Of a stretch of DNA of 64,000 nt, positions 10,174-21,010 are shown piece after piece. Location: positions 22,495,641 to 22,559,640 of the forward strand of contig NW_023601433.1 of NCBI RefSeq assembly GCF_014898055.3. The letters are read 5' to 3'. The notes under the pieces are model-generated. The model saw nothing but the letters and a program-made list of their open reading frames with translations. It did not search any database and had not been told where the DNA came from. How positions within the stretch are numbered: the stretch's first letter is position 1; every line of letters starts with the position of its first letter. The DNA is from Talpa occidentalis. Its lineage: Eukaryota; Chordata; Mammalia; Eulipotyphla; Talpidae. The translations under genes and the position numbers were made by a program.

Positions 10174-10644
10174 TGTTAGGGGGAAAGGATGTCCTAAAGC
10201 TAATTCCATACAGGCTTTGTGGACTCCACCCCGACCCCAGACCAAAGCCAAAAGACATTGGGAGAGACAAATCCCATCACCACCAAAGGGAAAGGTGGCT
10301 GGGACCTGAGGGTGGGGTTAAGCAGCCAGGTGGATAGAAAAGGCAGACACGTGGGCTTTGGGGGACCCCATTTTGGGCTCTCCACCAGCTCGCAGAGTCC
10401 GGCCAGCTCGGAGAGTGCCTTTGGGTTTCCAGGTCGGTGGATCAGGTAGGACGCATTAAAGACTTTATTTCCCTATTTTCTCCCTGCGTTGTACATTTTC
10501 CTTCTTTCCTTTTCCCTTGTAAATAAACCTTTTATTAACCTTTTGTGTGTGCCTGTAGTGGAGTATTAATAAGTCCCTTTTAAGTACGCTGGTGAGGACC
10601 CACAGCCAGGCAACCTGTTTTTATATCAGAGCTGCTCTGTAACA
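10174..10644 (+). mobile_element. Solo LTR of the same endogenous retrovirus family, copy 5, sense
   Basis: This is the only plus-strand copy: it starts TGTTAGGGGGAAAGGATGTCC and ends GAGCTGCTCTGTAACA. AATAAA lies at 10522-10527. The TATA-type box seen in the other copies is changed here (GGATAGAAAAGG at about 10332). The flanks are TTAG (10170-10173) and CTAG (10645-10648), which match in three of four bases. The copy is more diverged than copies 1-4, so it is probably older, and the imperfect duplication fits that. Confidence 0.85.
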
Positions 10645-11669
10645 CTAGGAAGAGGCATGTGAGAAGGGGGTGGGGCAAGGTAATTACAGAAGCAAGAGGG
10701 AAGAGGCCTAGTGGGAAGGTGAACCTTTTGGGGAGTGGGGGTGCCTCCACATCTTCTCAGGAGCCAGGGCACCTCCTGTGGAGACTGCCACTGGCTTAGA
10801 CTGAATCCACTCACACAGTGAAGGGGACCCCCAGGGCAGAAGCCAGGCCAGGCCAGCCACCTTGGTCCACCTGGTGTCCTTATAGGGCAGGGCATTGGGG
10901 GGGGGGAGGGGTGGAGCAGGAGGGAGGTGATGTGCGTGAGAAGCTTGGCCTTTATCACAGCTGCTTTCACAGAACCAAGTATTTACCTACTTGAGCACAG
11001 GAAGGGGAAGTTGGGAACAAAGCCAGAGTCCTTCTGAGGAGGCTGAGCCTTTGGTCTATTGACCTTCCCGATAGCAGGAGTGAGGGATGGCTCCATCCAC
11101 AGGCCTGGGTCTGATAAGGACTGGGGACACTCCCAGTACTGAAAATGGTCCTTCCCTTTGCATTTCTAGGCCGAGCTGCCAAGAGTGACCCCTACAACTA
11201 AGTGGAAAGAGGTTGCTTCAAGGGCTTCCATGGCCCCTCCCTGTGCAGGTTTACTGTAAGGGTTGGGGCACTGTGCCCCTGAAGCCTGCTCTTCTGGAAG
11301 TGAGCGTAAGAGACTCCCAGCATGCAACTGACAAATGACACATTACTTCCATCACCAGAGTGACAACAGAAGTGCAAGGGCATCCTCCCCTAGGGTGCCA
11401 TGGATGACAGGCCACCTGGCTCAGAGCAGTGTTAAGTGACACAAAGACCGAGGGCTGTGTGATGGCCCCGCCTGCGGAGCAGACCAGACATACAGGGAGT
11501 GAGGAAGTCCAGGCTGCCCTTGGACTCAGCACAGGTGCTATGGACAGGTCACTGAGACTGGGTTTGGGTCATGCCTCCAGGCCTGGGGGAATCAGGGGCA
11601 GCATTCCCCGGACTGGAGGAGCCAGGGTGAGCCCAGGCCCAGGACAGTGAATGGTAGACCTCTCACCAT
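10645..11669. other. Unannotated non-coding sequence
   Basis: No gene or nameable repeat. It includes a run of ten G at about 10896-10906. Confidence 0.45.
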
Positions 11670-11870
11670 GCCTTGCTCTAATTATTTCCCATTCCAGCCC
11701 TTTTCTCACCTTCTGGAGATACTTCCCTAAAATTTCCATTTGACCAGGTAACTCCCCTGCTCAGATCCTTTTGATGGGTTTTGTAAGACAAAAGACATTC
11801 ATTTGTTTATTCATCAGACAGTTATCAAAGCCCAGGGATGGTGCTAGGTGCTCGGGTGGGAAGATGAACA
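11670..11870 (+). repeat. Possible L2 LINE fragment, sense
   Basis: Text such as CCCATTCCAGCCCTTTTCTCACC, CCTAAAATTTCCATTTGACC and AACTCCCCTGCTCAGATCCTTT resembles the L2 3' region. Then come ATTCATTTGTTTATTCATC and a GATGGTGCTAGGTGCT block of a type common in old repeats. This is a low-identity visual match only. Confidence 0.35.
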
Positions 11871-13403
11871 TCAAGGAGCCCACAGGCTACTTAGCACAGG
11901 GGGCAGTGACATTATAGGAAAGAAAGATGCACCATTCAGGCTCCTCCTGCAGCATCCCAGGGCCAAACTGTCGTCCACAGATGTCCCTCACTTCCTTCCA
12001 GCTTTAGACCCTGCTCTAATGACAGGTTTTGCTCCTTTCTCTCCTCTGTGACTTCTCTATCTCTTTTCAGGTCTGAATTTTTCTCATTATAGTGGAAGAC
12101 TTATTCTCCCTTCAGTGTCCATCCCAGATACAATCTCCTTTCTGACTCCCCAAAAGTCTGGTTCTGAGTTAATATTCAGCAGGTGTCAATCCTGCTGTAG
12201 ACCTTTTTTAATGTGACCCAGGCAGAATTCACCAGCCATTTTTCTAGGAGAGTCACTTTATCTAATCCATCATGATGCCCTCACAATGCCTGGCACACAC
12301 TGTTGGAAAAGAAAGGAGGGAAAAGGAGCAGGGTAAGGGAGAGAAAGGAAGCAATAGAAGCTAGGAGGATGAGTACAGGCCCGGACCCAACTCCAAGTCC
12401 TCGTCCCTGGTTTCAGTAGCACAAAGAAGGTCACATTCACATGCGTGTAAAACAGTAAAATTGGAATGATTTCTAATGAGTTACCTGAGGAAAGTCACAA
12501 AATAAGATAAATATCTTATTACAGGGACCGTTTGTTCAGATTCAAATGGAGCAGGGATCTGAGTGGTGGATTAGAATAGAAGAGAATGAGATGGAAGGGT
12601 CCAGAATGTAAGACCTTGGGGTCTGAGTGTCTGGGGGCCGTGGTCTTGGGCTGACTCTGTGTTGACAGGAGGCAGTGCAGTTGGGGCAGCCTGAGAATAA
12701 GGTGCTCCCCAGGAACATCTCCTTGGGTGTCAAAGATGGTCCCTAGCATTTGAGGTGCCAGACTGAGGAGAGTTAATGGTCATTTCAGGTGAGGTGTCAC
12801 CTCTTGGACCAAAGTCTTGGAAATTTGAGGGACTTTATTAAAAAAAAAAAGCATACATAAGAAGGCAGGAATGGCCTGATGTAGATATCGCAAAAAAGCA
12901 CCTCTGCATTTTTGAGGTACAGTCTGATGTGGCACTGTCACAAGAGAAGATTTGCATGTGATGTCTATTAAATGGGAAGGTTTTGTCAGGATGCTCTGGA
13001 GGCCCTGAAACATTTTTGGTTCAATTTTATGAACACTTTTTGTAAACATGTCCACAAAGTTAACTTGGTTTGCAATCTGATAGAATTACCTTTAGAAGAA
13101 CTAAAACTACTTCCCTCAGTAGCCCTCCTACATTCCAGAGGAAGGGGGTAGGTTTGTGCGGCCTTAACCAGCTCACTGGACACTTGCACTATCTCCAGAC
13201 CTTCCATGTCAATGAAGCTGAGCTGGCCAGCACATACCCACCCCCCTCGACCCCCCCACCCCGCCCAACACCGCCCTCCCAAATTGAAAACCAACCCAGT
13301 CAGAGAGGTGGTATCTTTCCAAATCCAGAAACAGACACTTATTTTTTTTCTTTTTAGGATTCCTCAGTTTCTATACCCTTTTTTTGAAAAGATTTTACTT
13401 TTC
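11871..13403. other. Unannotated non-coding sequence
   Basis: No gene is seen. It has a small near-palindrome AATAAGATA/TATCTTATT at 12501-12520, an A-run at 12839-12850, and a C-rich patch at 13240-13275. Confidence 0.45.
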
Positions 13404-13731
13404 GGGGCCTCCCTGGCACAAGGGGTTGAGACTCAGTACTGTGGGGCTGTCTGTAGCCACTGCAGCATGAGTTTGATCCCCAGCCCAGGGGTGTGTGTGT
13501 GTGAGAGTGTGTGAGAGTGTGTGTGTGTGTGTGTGTGTGCGCGGTGTGGCCAACATGGTGCAGCAGACCTCTCCTGTCTCACCTGCTGCTCTCTTCGGCA
13601 GTGTATTTCAGTCAGTCCACCTGTTCTGCCCCTACTCTGTCTCTGATGACTCCTCTCACCCCCCACACCTCTGGCCTGTGCCCCAGTTCTTGTGTCTTGT
13701 GTGCATAAATAAATAAATCTTTAAAAACAAA
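13404..13731 (+). mobile_element. tRNA-derived SINE (Rhin-1 like) carrying a TG microsatellite
   Basis: Head GGGGCCTCCCTGGCACAAGG, box B GTTTGATCCCC, body CAACATGGTGCAGCAGACC and tail ATAAATAAATAAATCTTTAAAAA are all in place. The segment between box B and the body has grown into a TG/TGAGAG microsatellite (13491-13540), so this copy is longer than its relatives. A loose target duplication is seen (GATTTTACTTTTC before, GTTTTCACTTTTC after). Confidence 0.88.
13491..13540 (+). repeat. (TG)n microsatellite inside a SINE
   Basis: It consists of TG dinucleotides broken twice by GAGAG, then an uninterrupted TG run ending in GCGC. It lies between the box B and the body of the SINE. Confidence 0.95.
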
Positions 13732-14625
13732 AAAGTTTTCACTTTTCTTTTTAGATGTCGGCGGTCCTGCCTGCTACCCTTTCTTCCTGCTCAGAGCTGT
13801 CCCTCTTGCTGAGAGGAGGCATAAAATCTGTGGGGAGTTCAGAGGCCTGTTTCTCTGATAGGGAGCAGTGGGGCTCATGGGCAGGCCGGGACGTGCTCAG
13901 TTGTCTGGAAGGCTTCTCCACCTGGAGACAAAGCCAGGGCCCTGAGGTGAAGGCTGGCAGCAGCAGAACACATATCCCAGCTGACACAACAATCCGGGCC
14001 CAGAGGCCTGGGTGCCCACAGTTGCCCTCCTTGCCAAAACCAACATTACGCACGATGCTTGCCTCTTTCTCTAGCCAGGAGGTGCCTGGGCAGCAGTACA
14101 CCTGATAAGGAGCCGGCCATCAGCATAAAGCCACATCCTGAGTCTCCATCTACATCCCAGGGAAGTGTTCTGGGTGGTTTCATCTAATTCTCTTTGTTGA
14201 CTCTTCCTGGAGGATGCTTGACAACAGATGGGCCAGCTCATGGCCACTGCCCCAGAGAAGGCACTGGCTGTTTGTTCCATGGCCCCAACCCCTGCTCAGT
14301 GACCCCTTCCCTTCTCCATCTGTTTACATATACGCCCCCAACATTCCCACTATGCCAGCTAAGCACTGGGTGAAGAGCAAGGAAAGAGCTGCATCTGGCC
14401 TGCGCTGGGGCAGCTGGTTATTGGCAGCAGCGTCCCTGGGCCACACTGGCCATCCTGGCCCTCCCCCTTCCCCACCCCACTTGCTGGCCAGGGAGAGCGT
14501 GGGAGAAGAGCAGGGAGGTGGATGGTGTCAAGTGCCCAGACCACAGCTCCATGCAGGTCTAATGTAACCGCAGGCTCCGCTCCCATCTCTGTCTCTTCTT
14601 GTCGAAAATATCCATGACTGATGGC

Positions 14626-14626
<1 letters not shown>
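13732..14626. other. Unannotated non-coding sequence
   Basis: Moderately GC-rich and unique-looking. There are frames of 116 codons on each strand over the same bases (13751-14105), which is a mirror effect and not evidence of a gene. Confidence 0.45.

Positions 14627-14662
<36 letters not shown>
14627..14662 (+). repeat. (TG)18 microsatellite
   Basis: An uninterrupted TG dinucleotide run of about 36 bp, likely to vary in length between individuals. Confidence 0.97.
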
Positions 14663-14664
<2 letters not shown>

Positions 14665-16139
14665 GGATCATTTCAGAGGTTCCTTCTCTTTCTGAGACCT
14701 CTGCCGGGGAGAGTGCAGGACAGTCTGCGTTCTTCTCCCATAACCAAAGGGGTGAGAGCACCTTAGGGCCCCAGAGCCCCACACATCTCATGACATCATC
14801 ACTGGCCCTGCCCATGTCCACTGTGAGTGACCAAGACCTGGGTGAGGAGTCTGGGATATCTCCAATCCTCCGATATGCTTTTGGGGCCTTTAATACATAT
14901 ATGAGGAGGTTGGAATAAGAAACCAGTCCATCAAAGTTTGCAGAGAAGTTTCTATGTGCCTGCCTGCGCTGTGCTAGGGACTCAGTCCGGGCCTGCAGGA
15001 CCCTGGGCCATGTGGGAGTGGGGCAAGCTGGCTGGTGATGGTGGGAGGCAATGGCTCAGTTATGTGCCAGGGTGGGGGAGTCTTCTTGGAGGTGACATTG
15101 ACTCTGTGCCTTGAATGATGAGAGCCTGGAAATCCCCAGTTTCTTCTAGTCGTGCTGTCAGCTCATGAAGATTCTGCCACAGCGAGTGCTGCCTTGACTG
15201 CACGGGCTCAGCTGGGTAAGCTGGAAAGCGGTGTAAGCTCTCCCCCATGCGGGTCCCTGCCATGCACACAGGCCTTGTGGGGAAATAGCATTGTGGTCTA
15301 GTGCTGTTTCACAGGCCAGGCAGGGACAGACCAGGTGACTGCCCTAAAGTGCTCGGCTGGTGCTCCAGTCTGAATACTCAGAGAGCACTGCCTTTGCCAC
15401 CACTTCCTGCCCTGAGTCCCTGAGCAAGGCCCTATTTATTTGCAAAATGTTGACTAGGCCCTGCTGTGAGATGGGCCCTGCAAAAGGAGCCGGAGATGCA
15501 ATGGTGCCCCAGACATGTCCCTGTCCCATGAGGTCACACCCCAACCTGAGGGGAGATGTGTGCCCCCCACTCAGATTTCCTGGAGGGAGCATGGTTTTGG
15601 AGGGAGGCTGAGACAGCCTTCATCTGAGGGGAAATAGTGGTCATGAGCATGTGGACATCTGTCCACAGCCAGGGAAGGTGTTATGTGAACACGGGTCACA
15701 CTTCACAGCTGGCAAAGCACTGGCAAGGTAGGGGACACACACACTGCATCCAGGTTCCATAGATCCTGCAGCAAGGGAACATCTCTTGTCTTAGACAGGG
15801 GGAGGAAGGCAGCCTAGCTTCTCAGGCTGAGGATAGCATGGAGAAGGCACCTTATTCTCCCGGGTGTCAGACGCTGGAGATGCGGGGATGAATGACAAGA
15901 AGCCTCTAGGAGCTCAGGGACTGCTGGTAGGTGGATGAGAAAGACATGCCCATTGATCCACTCAGCTCGCATGTGTTACCTGACCCTGCCTCTCAGGAGT
16001 GTCGCAGACAGTGCCACTCCTGGTCCTACGGCGCATGCCTTCCTGGAGCTGGAGGGAGGGGCAGACTTTAGGCAGGGGCTGGCAAAGCCTCTGTCACCTG
16101 TCTCCATGGGGGTGGCCCTGCCCCTGTCTCGGTGTCTGT
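14663..16139. other. Unannotated non-coding sequence
   Basis: No gene. Phrases such as TGTGCTAGGGACTCAG (14970) and ACGCTGGAGATGCGGGGATG (15868) have the look of very old LINE-derived repeats, but I cannot delimit them. Confidence 0.4.
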
Positions 16140-16275
16140 AGCTGTTTCCTGTCTCTGCCTCATTAGTGGGACAGGCCTTGTGACCGCACTCGTCTCATCT
16201 TTCTTGTAATCACTGTGTATCCCCAACTGCCTGGCACGTAGCAGGATATAAATATAAATATATTTCAATAAATTA
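16140..16275 (+). repeat. Possible 3' end of an old L2/MIR-type repeat
   Basis: CACTGTGTATCCCCAACTGCC followed by TGGCACGTAGCAGGATATAAATA and an AATAAATTAAATAA tail resembles the conserved 3' end shared by L2 and MIR elements. Low-identity match. Confidence 0.35.
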
Positions 16276-17039
16276 AATAAGCAAGAGCAAATATAAAATT
16301 ATATTAAAATGTTATAAAATTATAGCTGGTGATGAGCGCCAGGAAGAAAATAAGCAGGTTCTCTTGGGGAGAGAATGTGATGGGAGACAGACAGGGATGA
16401 ATGGGCAGGGGACATCTGAGCTAATTCCAGAAGGCCAAAGAGAAGACAGTCCTTTGGAATTGGAGGGGGATGACCTCAAGGGTGTTTCAGGCAGAACAAC
16501 AGCTGGGTCAGTGTCCTCAAAGAATTCTCTGGCTTGCAGCAGAGCATGAAGGAGGGAGCGGTTCACTGTCAACATTGGGAGAAGGGGCTGGGTGAGGGGT
16601 CGCTTTAAAGGTGTCTTTAAACACCTTAAAGACACCTTAAAGGTGTCTTTCTTTTCCAAGGAAGAAAGAACATTCCTGGTTGGAAGAACTGCAGAGGCAG
16701 AGCCTGGGAGCTATGAGAGAGAAGGAGGAGGTTCTGTATGGGGTGAGGGGTGCTGGGGAGGGTGTGAGTTGGAGGAGCTCTTCAAGGGAGAGGTTTACCA
16801 CCTAAGTTAGGTTCTTCTCTGCAGGTAGGTGGGACAAGCTGGTGATGACAGGCTGCCATGAGCTTGCATCTCGCGCTACCCTGGTCCTTATCACTACAGT
16901 GGACTCCTGGGCTTTGGTAATGTCCTGGAACTTCTGGGTTCTGATGGCTAAAACTGGGGGGATGCCTGATGGTCTCTGTGCTTGTGTCCAGCTCTGCCAT
17001 TCTATCATTCCCCCACAAAGGGAATGATGATGGAAACTG
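16276..17039. other. Unannotated non-coding sequence
   Basis: No gene. It holds the nested inverted repeat at 16604-16650, which is entered separately. Confidence 0.45.
16604..16650. repeat. Nested inverted repeat, possible hairpin or cruciform
   Basis: The bases AAAGACACCTT (16628-16638) and AAGGTGTCTTT (16640-16650) are perfect inverted arms of 11 bp with a single base between. A further AAGGTGTCTTTAA (16608-16620) upstream can pair with the same middle arm. The segment therefore consists of one short motif in direct and inverted order, alternating three times. Confidence 0.85.
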
Positions 17040-17422
17040 GAAAAATCAGGTAGGAGTTTAAGGAATATCCCCCCTACCTCTCTTGAGTGGCTGGGCAATC
17101 AAATGCATATCAGAAAGATTAGTAGGAAAAAAACAAATTTAATTGCAATGTATGGACAATCTACCTAGACGTAGATTCTAAAGTGAACACCACAAAATGA
17201 CAGTGTAGATCCTGAGCTAAGGAATTGGGTGGGGGCCTGGGACTTCCAGGGGAAGAGGTGGGATCTCACATGACAAGGTGAGGGTGACTCATGTGACAAA
17301 GACCACATGATCTGTAACTAGCCCCACCATATAGTTATTTCTGGCAGAAATCTTAATTCTGGGTAAAACCTCCAATTTTTATTGTTCTAAGTAGTTGAGG
17401 GAGTGATGAAAGTCTCCCGTGA

Positions 17423-20400
17423 CGGATCATTCTCCAGGATTGATCACATACTGGGGCACAAGACAAACATCAACAGATACACCAAGATTGAAATCATATC
17501 AACCATCTTTTCTGACCATGAAGGCATCAAACTAGAAATAAACCATAAAAAGAAGGCAAGGAACTTTCCTACCTCATGGAGATTAAAAACCACACTACTG
17601 GAAGACCACTGGACTAATGAGGAGATGAAAGAAGAAATTAAAAAATTTTTTGAATTGAACAACAAGGAGGACACCAATATCCTAAATGTATGGGATGCAG
17701 CAAAAGCAGTAATAAGAGGAAAATATATAGCAATAGAAGCTCACATCAAGAAACAAGAAAGAACTCAAAGAAACAACCTAATCTCGAAGCTCAAAGATCT
17801 AGAAAAAGAACAACAAACCAAAAAAACCAGTAGAAGAAAAGAAATAATAAAAACCAAAGCAGAAATAAATGAAATTGAAACTAAAAAAACAATCCAAAAG
17901 ATCAATGAAACCAAGAGCTGGTTCTTTGAAAAAAATCAATAAAATAGACAAACCCCTAGCCAGGCTCACAAAGGAAAAAGGGAGAAAGCACAAATAAATA
18001 GGATCATCAATGAAAGAGGAGAAATCACAACGGACACAGCAGAAATCAAAAGAATAATCAGTAACTACTATGAACAGTTATATGGAAACAAGTTCAACAA
18101 TCTAGAGGAGATGGACAAATTCCTACAACTCTACAATCACCCAAAGCTAGATAAAGAAGAAATAGAACACCTAAACAGACCAATTACAATTAGCGAAATT
18201 GAAATGGTAATCAAAAACCTCCCCAAAAACAAAAGCCCAGGACCTGATGGATTTACAAATGAATTCTACCAAACATTCAGAGACGAATTAGTGCCTATCC
18301 TTCACAAACTCTTCCAAAAAATTGAGAAGGAAGGGACAATACCAAACACGTTCTATGAAGCCAACATTATACTAATACCAAAACCGAACAAGGACAACAC
18401 AAAAAAGGAAAACTACAGGCCAATCTCCCTAATGAACACTGATGCAAAAATCCTCAATAAAATTTTAGCTACCAGAATCCAACAATGTATCTATAAGATA
18501 ATTCACCACGACCAAGTAGGATTCATTCCAGGGACACAAGGATGGTTTAACATCCGAAAATCAATCAACGTTATCCAACACATCAACAAAAAGAAATATA
18601 AAACCCATATGATAATATCAATAGATGCTGAGAAAGCTTTTGACAAAGTGCAACACCCATTCATGATAAAAGCCCTTGAAATTCTTGGGATACAAGGAAC
18701 ATACCTCAACATCATAAAGGCCATCTATGACAAGCCAACAGCCAGTATCATTGTCAATGGTGAAAAGCTGAAAGCAATTCCATTAAGATCTGGAACAAGA
18801 CAAGGATGTCCACTCTCACCACTGCTTTTCAATATAATACTGGAAGTCCTAGCCAGGGCAATAAGACAAGAGAAAGACTTCCAAGGAATCCAAATAGGAA
18901 AAGAAGAAGTCAAACTATCACTATTTGCAGACGATATGATATTATACATAGAGAACCCCAAAAACTCCACAGAAAAGCTAATTCAACTCATCAATCAGTT
19001 CAGTAAAGTGGCAGGATACAAAATCAACATGCAAAAGTCAGTAGCCTTCCTATACACAAACAATAAATCTGAAGAAGAAGAAATCAAAAAACCATCCCTT
19101 TCGTTATTGAAACAAAAAAAATCAAATATTTGGGAATAAATCTAACAAAAGAGGTAAAGGACCTATACAAAGAAAACTATAAAACACTGTTAAAAGAAAT
19201 AGAAGAAGACACAAAGAAATGGAGAGATATCCCCTGCTCATGGATTGGAAGAATAAACATTATTAAAATGGCCATCCTACCAAAAGCAATATACAGATTC
19301 AATGCTATTCCAATCAAAATTTCAATGTCATTCTTCAAAGAAATACAACAATTATTGATGAAATTCATATGGAATCACAAAAAACCCCGAATAGCCAAAG
19401 CTCTCCTGAAAAAAAAAGAAGGGAATGGAGGCATCACACCCCCAGACTTCAAACTCTACTACAAAACCATAATCATCAAAACAAGAACAGACATACAGAC
19501 CAATGGAATTGAATAGAAAATCCAGAAATAAACCCACAGATTTATGGTCAAGTAATATTTGACAAAGGAGCAAAGACTATGCATTGGAGCAAAGAAAGTT
19601 TGTTCAATAAATGGTGCTGGGAAAACTGGGTCGCTACATGCAAAAGAATGAAGCTTGACCACTACCTCACACCATACACAAAAATCAACTCAAAATGGAT
19701 TAAAGAATTAGACATAAGACCTGAAACCATAAAATACATAGAAGGAAATATAGGCGAAACACTACGGGATTTGCACATCAAAGACATCTTTACAGACACA
19801 TCACCCAAAGCAGTGATAGTGAAGGCGAAGATAAACAGCTGGGACTACATCAAATTAAAGAGCTTCTGCACAGCAAAAGAGACAATAACAAAAACAAAGA
19901 GAAACCCCACCAACTGGGAGAACATTTTTGCACCCAACACTAATGATAAAGGACTGATCACAAAAATCTGCAAAGAGCTGATGAGACTCAACAACACAAA
20001 GAAAATAATCCAGTCAAAAAATAGGCAGAAGAGCTAAAAAGAAACTTTTCTGAAGAGGAATTGCAAATGGCCAACAGGCATATGAAAAAATGTTCAACAT
20101 CACTTGTCATCAGGGAAATGCAAATCAAAACTACCATGAGATACCATCTTACACCAGTGAGAATGGCACATATTAAAAAAACTAGCAACAACAAATGTTG
20201 GTGAGGGTGTGGAGAAAAAGGAACTCTTCTGCACTGTTGGTGGGAGTGCAAACTGGTCCAACCACTGTGGAAAGCTGTGTGGAGATTTCTGGACCTACTA
20301 AACATAGAGCTTCCATATGATCCAGCAATTCCACTCCTAGGTATTTACCCAAAGGACACAGAAACATCAATTCCAAAGAACACCTGCACCCCTATGTTTA

Positions 20401-20636
20401 TAGCAGCACTGTTTACAATAGCTAAGCTTTGGAAACAGCCCAAATGCCCAAAAATAGATGACTGGATCAAGAAGATGTGGTACATATATACCATGGAATA
20501 TTACTCAGCATTCAAAAAAGATAAACACATGCAATTTGCAGCAACATGGATGGCGCTGGAAGGGATCATGCTCAGCGAAATAAGCCAAAAAGAAAAAGAA
20601 AAATACCGGATGGTCTCACTCATAGCAGGAATCTAG
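17423..20636 (+). pseudogene. L1 ORF2 remnant (endonuclease end, reverse transcriptase, C-terminus)
   Basis: ORF2 encodes the L1 endonuclease and reverse transcriptase. This copy begins near the endonuclease end and keeps the SDH motif (translation TIFSDHEGIKLEI, about 17508-17546). The frame breaks by one extra A in a run at 17929-17935 (stop at 17940-17942) and is restored by a missing A near 17975-17980. The reverse transcriptase continues in the original frame and keeps FADD (18924-18935), the catalytic aspartate pair. A second shift lies between about 19050 and 19130. The frame then ends in a stop near 19514, with part of the region after YYK missing. Later pieces are at 19579-20037 and about 20232-20636. 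The last includes the cysteine motif CWWECK (20235-20252) and the usual C-terminal text. It cannot make a full protein. Confidence 0.95.
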
Positions 20637-20725
20637 AAAACTTAAATAAGGGACCAGGAAAATGAATAACTATAAGAAAGTGAAAATCAAAATCAACAAA
20701 AAACTATGAACCAGAGACACTTTTA

Positions 20726-20772
20726 GGGGGGCAGGGGCGGGAGGGGTGGGATTGGGGTCAGAATGGGGGGGC
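20726..20772 (+). other. G-rich tract in the L1 3' UTR
   Basis: GGGGGGCAGGGGCGGGAGGGGTGGGATTGGGG and a further G(7) run give several G-runs on the sense strand. A G-rich 3' UTR tract is a known feature of mammalian L1 and can form G-quadruplexes. Confidence 0.75.
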
Positions 20773-21010
20773 TGCAATTGTATGGGGAATATAACAATAA
20801 AATTTATAAAAAAAAATAAAATATATCATTATGTAAATTTCACAATAAAAAAAACTCCAATTAAAAAAAAAAAAAGACTAATAGTCAGATTTAAAAAAAA
20901 AAAAAAAAGAAAGTCTCCCGTGAATCTACAGAGCCTGAATTGACCTCAACTTGAAATAACTCACATGGCAAAGTGACAGGTCTCAGGAAGGCCTGTTCTG
21001 AACTTCTTGG

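Larger units (their letters stand above)
17423..20908 (+). mobile_element. 5'-truncated L1 LINE insertion, about 3.5 kb
   Basis: A sense L1 is flanked by a perfect 15-bp target duplication, GAAAGTCTCCCGTGA, at 17408-17422 and 20909-20923. It starts inside the endonuclease domain of ORF2, so the 5' UTR, ORF1 and most of the endonuclease are missing, as in most L1 copies. It runs through reverse transcriptase, the C-terminal cysteine motif and a G-rich 3' UTR (about 20726-20772) to AATAAA (about 20793). The tail is compound: an A-run near 20810, then about 60 bp of AT-rich sequence with two further A-runs, ending in A(16) next to the duplication. The perfect duplication suggests a fairly recent insertion, although the reading frame is broken. 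Confidence 0.95.
17040..21010 (-). repeat. Copy B of the unnamed LTR-like repeat, antisense, split by an L1
   Basis: Reverse-complemented, the two pieces (17040-17422 and 20909-21010) read in the same order as copies A and D. First a GGCCTTCCTGAGACCTGTCAC-like start, then ATGTGAGTTATTTCAAG, ACTCCCTCAACTACTTAGAA, TTTTACCCAGAATTAAGATT, CACATGAGTCACCCTC, AATTGCAATTAAATTTG and CCTACTAATCTTTCTGATAT. The L1 lies in the block just before ACTCCCTCAAC. The host repeat is thus older than the L1. Confidence 0.6.

Noticed and set aside
13751..14105. 116-codon frames on both strands over nearly the same bases
   Set aside because: Mirror frames are a composition effect. Neither has a recognisable domain.
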